A DNA stretch of 64,000 nt from Geothrix fuzhouensis (GTDB lineage: Bacteria; Acidobacteriota; Holophagae; Holophagales; Holophagaceae): assembly GCF_024609325.1 (NCBI RefSeq), contig NZ_JANHMQ010000002.1, positions 62,001 to 126,000 on the forward strand. The letters are read 5' to 3'. Positions 61,605-64,000 of the stretch are shown one piece after another; positions within the stretch are counted from its first letter, which is position 1, and each line of letters opens with the position of its first letter. Position numbers and translations under genes: made by a program. Under the pieces are notes generated by a model, which did no database searches, was not told the origin of the DNA, and saw nothing but the letters and a program-made list of their open reading frames with translations.

Positions 61605-64000
61605 ATGCAACATCGACCTTTGAAGCAACTCTTCGGCCTCGTCGCGGGTGCCGCCGTCATCCTGCTGCTGGTCGCCTGTGACGGTAAGACAGGCCCAGCC
61701 GGCGCCAACGGGACCAACGGCACCAACGGGACGAATGGCACCAACGGGACCAACGGCACCAACGCTGTCCTCACCGTGAATGCCGCCCAGTTGACCAACG
61801 ACCAGTGGGCGAAGCTCACCCTCAAGGGCACGGTCAACAGCGTCACCATGGGCGGTGCGCCCGTGGTGACCTTCACCATCACGGATGGGGTGGGCACACC
61901 GGTGAGCGGGCTCGCCGCCAAGTCGGCGAGCGGGAACTACACCAACTTCGCCTTCGCGATCTCCAAGCTGGTGCCGGGGACCAACGGCAGCCCCAGCCGC
62001 TGGGTCTGCTACAACGTGGTGACCACCCCGGCGACGGGTCAGGCGGCCGTGCCCTACTTCACGGAGCCCGAGAACAACGGGACCCTGAAGGACAACCTGG
62101 ACGGCACGTACACCTACACCTTCGCCCTGGACCTTACCAAGGCCAAGGGCTACGTGGACGGGGCCGTCTATGACGCCAACCACCTCAAGTCCGACCTCGA
62201 CGATCTGACCTACGACCCGACCTTGACCCACCGTGTGATCGCGTCCGTGGGCGGAAACCAGCCTGGCACCACCACCCAGGTGCTCAGCTCGGCGAACCTC
62301 TATTACGACTTCATCCCCTCCACCGGGAAGCCGGTCGCGGCCACGGATACGGAGCGGGTGATCGTGGACATCGCCTCCTGCAACACCTGCCACACGAAGC
62401 TGGCGATGCACGCCAACTTCTTCCCGGCCATCAACGACACCCACCTGTGCGTGGTGTGCCACACCGATCAGCTGAAGTACGGCAGCGGCGATTCCCTGCC
62501 CGCCTCCGGCAACGTCCTGCTGGCCAACGGCGTCTACGGCAGCACCCAGAAGCTGCAGGGCATGGCCCTGGCCAACTTCCCCAACATGGTCCACCACATC
62601 CACACCGGTGAACTCCTCTACTACCAGGGCTACAACCAGTTCTGGGCCTATAACGAAGTCACCTATCCGCAGGACCTGCGGAACTGCACCAAGTGCCATG
62701 CCCAGTCCACCGCCGCCCCCCAGGGTGACAACTGGACCAGCGTCCCCAGCCGCCTGGCCTGTGGCGGTTGCCACGACTCCATCGTCTGGGCCACCGGCGT
62801 CAACCATGTGGGCGGCGCCCAGACCAGCGACCTGAACTGCGCCAGCTGCCACGGCGCTTCGCAGATGCAGGTGATCCACACTCCGCTCGTCGCACCAGAT
62901 GTCGCCGGCTTCGTGCCCGGCAGCCACACCAACGGTTCGTACATCGCGGACTACAAGAACATCCTGCCCGCGGGCGCCCACCAGATCACCTATGACATCA
63001 AGAATGTCACGGTGAACAGCAGCAACCAGCCCGTCGTGACCTTCCGGTTCATGAAGGACGGCACCGCGGTGGCCTTCAACGCGGCTCCCGCCGCCGCGGA
63101 TGCCACGGTCGAGCTCATGCCGGGCTACATCGGCAGCCCCAACTTCTATGTGGCCTTCGGTGTGCCCCAGGATGGCATCGCCGCTCCGGCTGATTGGAAT
63201 GTCACGCTCAGCGGCTACATCAGGAATGTCTGGAACAAGACTGCCGCCACGAACCTTGGCACCACGGCAGCGCCGAACTATGTCCCTACCGGAACCATGA
63301 CTGGTCCGGATGCCGATGGGTATTACCAGCTGACCCTGACTTACGCGTCGATTCCGGCCAACGCCACGCAGATCACGGGCGGTATTGGGTATGTCTACAG
63401 CTACAACTCGCTGCCTCTGACGCAGATCGACCTGCCGGCCTACCCCTATGACCCGACCACCAAACTGGGCGGCCTGAGCGTGCCCGCGCCCAACGTGGCC
63501 AAGCTGGTCAGCGGCACTCTTCCGACGGGCTTCGCCGCCCAGACGGCCCGGCGCGCCATCGTCAGCAATCAGAAGTGCAACGACTGCCACGCCTATCTGG
63601 GCGTCTTCACTGAGAAGGTCTACCACGCCGGTGAACGCAATGATGCGCCGACCTGCACCTTCTGCCACAACGTCAACCGCGTCAACAGCGGCTGGGGCGT
63701 GAACATCAAGGATGCGGTCCATGCCATCCATGCCGCCGACAAGCGGGCGAACAAGTTCTCGTGGGAAGTCTCCGCGGGCGACAAGTACTGGGAAATCACC
63801 TATCCGGCGATCCTGAACAACTGCGAAGCCTGCCATGTGCCTGGCTCGTACGACTTCAGCAACAGCACCAACGCGGCCGCCCTTCCCAACCTTCTGTGGA
63901 CGACGGTGGCCACTGGCACGACCCCGACTAACGTCAATGCCATCGTGACCGGCACCGAGACCGTACCCGGCGTCTACTGGTCGCCCTTCGCGGCGGCCTA
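61605..64000 (+). CDS. OmcA/MtrC-family decaheme outer-membrane cytochrome (second copy), cut by the window end
   Basis: The frame opens with ATG 61605 (GGAGG upstream) and stays open to the window edge, giving 798 residues so far. It is a close paralogue of the first copy. The N-terminus is MQHRPLKQL as there, the lipid Cys follows LLLVA, and then the same Gly-X-Y stretch GKT, GPA, GAN and six GTN. Eight CxxCH sites are visible (CNTCH, CVVCH, CTKCH, CGGCH, CASCH, CNDCH, CTFCH, CEACH), so two more are expected beyond the edge. It has its own promoter region with a Crp-type site, unlike the first copy, which sits in the porin operon. Confidence 0.93.
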   Translation, partial: MQHRPLKQLFGLVAGAAVILLLVACDGKTGPAGANGTNGTNGTNGTNGTNGTNAVLTVNAAQLTNDQWAKLTLKGTVNSVTMGGAPVVTFTITDGVGTPVSGLAAKSASGNYTNFAFAISKLVPGTNGSPSRWVCYNVVTTPATGQAAVPYFTEPENNGTLKDNLDGTYTYTFALDLTKAKGYVDGAVYDANHLKSDLDDLTYDPTLTHRVIASVGGNQPGTTTQVLSSANLYYDFIPSTGKPVAATDTERVIVDIASCNTCHTKLAMHANFFPAINDTHLCVVCHTDQLKYGSGDSLPASGNVLLANGVYGSTQKLQGMALANFPNMVHHIHTGELLYYQGYNQFWAYNEVTYPQDLRNCTKCHAQSTAAPQGDNWTSVPSRLACGGCHDSIVWATGVNHVGGAQTSDLNCASCHGASQMQVIHTPLVAPDVAGFVPGSHTNGSYIADYKNILPAGAHQITYDIKNVTVNSSNQPVVTFRFMKDGTAVAFNAAPAAADATVELMPGYIGSPNFYVAFGVPQDGIAAPADWNVTLSGYIRNVWNKTAATNLGTTAAPNYVPTGTMTGPDADGYYQLTLTYASIPANATQITGGIGYVYSYNSLPLTQIDLPAYPYDPTTKLGGLSVPAPNVAKLVSGTLPTGFAAQTARRAIVSNQKCNDCHAYLGVFTEKVYHAGERNDAPTCTFCHNVNRVNSGWGVNIKDAVHAIHAADKRANKFSWEVSAGDKYWEITYPAILNNCEACHVPGSYDFSNSTNAAALPNLLWTTVATGTTPTNVNAIVTGTETVPGVYWSPFAAA

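Noticed and set aside
61494-63836. A 780-codon minus-strand frame
   Set aside because: It is antisense to the second decaheme cytochrome, which has clear heme motifs and a signal peptide.

Overview
The window is GC-rich, densely packed chromosomal DNA from a Gram-negative bacterium. The best guess at the organism is an Acidobacteriota member of the Holophagae/Geothrix type. This is inferred from two tandem OmcA/MtrC-type decaheme cytochromes beside a beta-barrel porin, a split nuo gene set, and the general protein flavour. I could not run a search, so the lineage is not proven. The window is cut inside a DUF2339-like membrane protein gene on the left and inside the second decaheme cytochrome on the right.

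Layout. 1-7.7 kb: DUF2339-like protein, a response regulator with a diguanylate cyclase domain, an NFACT/RqcH-like protein, a SPOR protein, and a four-gene type II fatty acid/polyketide-like operon (ACP, dehydratase, ketosynthase, Cys-less partner). 7.9-14.2 kb: complex I genes nuoABCD, then a divergent MarR/YceI pair, then nuoEF. 14.3-23 kb: mixed housekeeping (phosphoesterase, MFS exporter, small secreted proteins, argF, CBS protein, Tat-exported epimerase, transporter). 23-28 kb: thrABC operon with a Thr/Ile-rich leader peptide and an attenuator-like hairpin. 28-31 kb: monoheme cytochrome, a gene with an in-frame stop, GDPD phosphodiesterase, FAD oxidase. 31-34.6 kb: pyrH, tsf, rpsB, rpsI, rplM. 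34.6-42.5 kb: PseG-like protein, a small inverted-repeat element, gamma-carbonic anhydrase, YeiH exporter with LysR regulator, aminotransferase, tRNA-Val, efp, and a Crp-family regulator. 42.5-50.5 kb: a molybdenum respiratory-type operon (b-type cytochrome, Mo enzyme, FeS protein, Rieske protein, HPP protein, moeA) with an Rrf2 regulator and a YwiC-like protein. 50.6-55 kb: acyl-CoA synthetase plus indolepyruvate oxidoreductase. 55-64 kb: an AT-rich regulatory island followed by a porin-multiheme cytochrome cluster.

The most unusual pattern is a set of gene-tail duplications. At three loci (the NFACT gene, nuoD and efp) the last 9-17 codons of the gene, stop included, occur a second time shortly downstream. 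The copies differ mostly at synonymous positions, and a short palindrome sits between original and copy. At two loci the palindrome has the same core (ATCGCC-N3-GGCGAT) and the repeat offset is exactly 105 bp, in frame and without stop codons. The same palindrome lies inside a 0.3-kb inverted-repeat element at 35.7-36.1 kb. This looks like a small mobile palindromic element that inserts at gene 3' ends and leaves the gene a working end.

Functionally the window suggests respiratory flexibility: complex I, a molybdenum reductase of the nitrate reductase type, and outer-membrane cytochromes. A near-identical Crp-type operator motif lies upstream of both the Crp-family gene and the second decaheme cytochrome gene, which links regulator and cytochromes.
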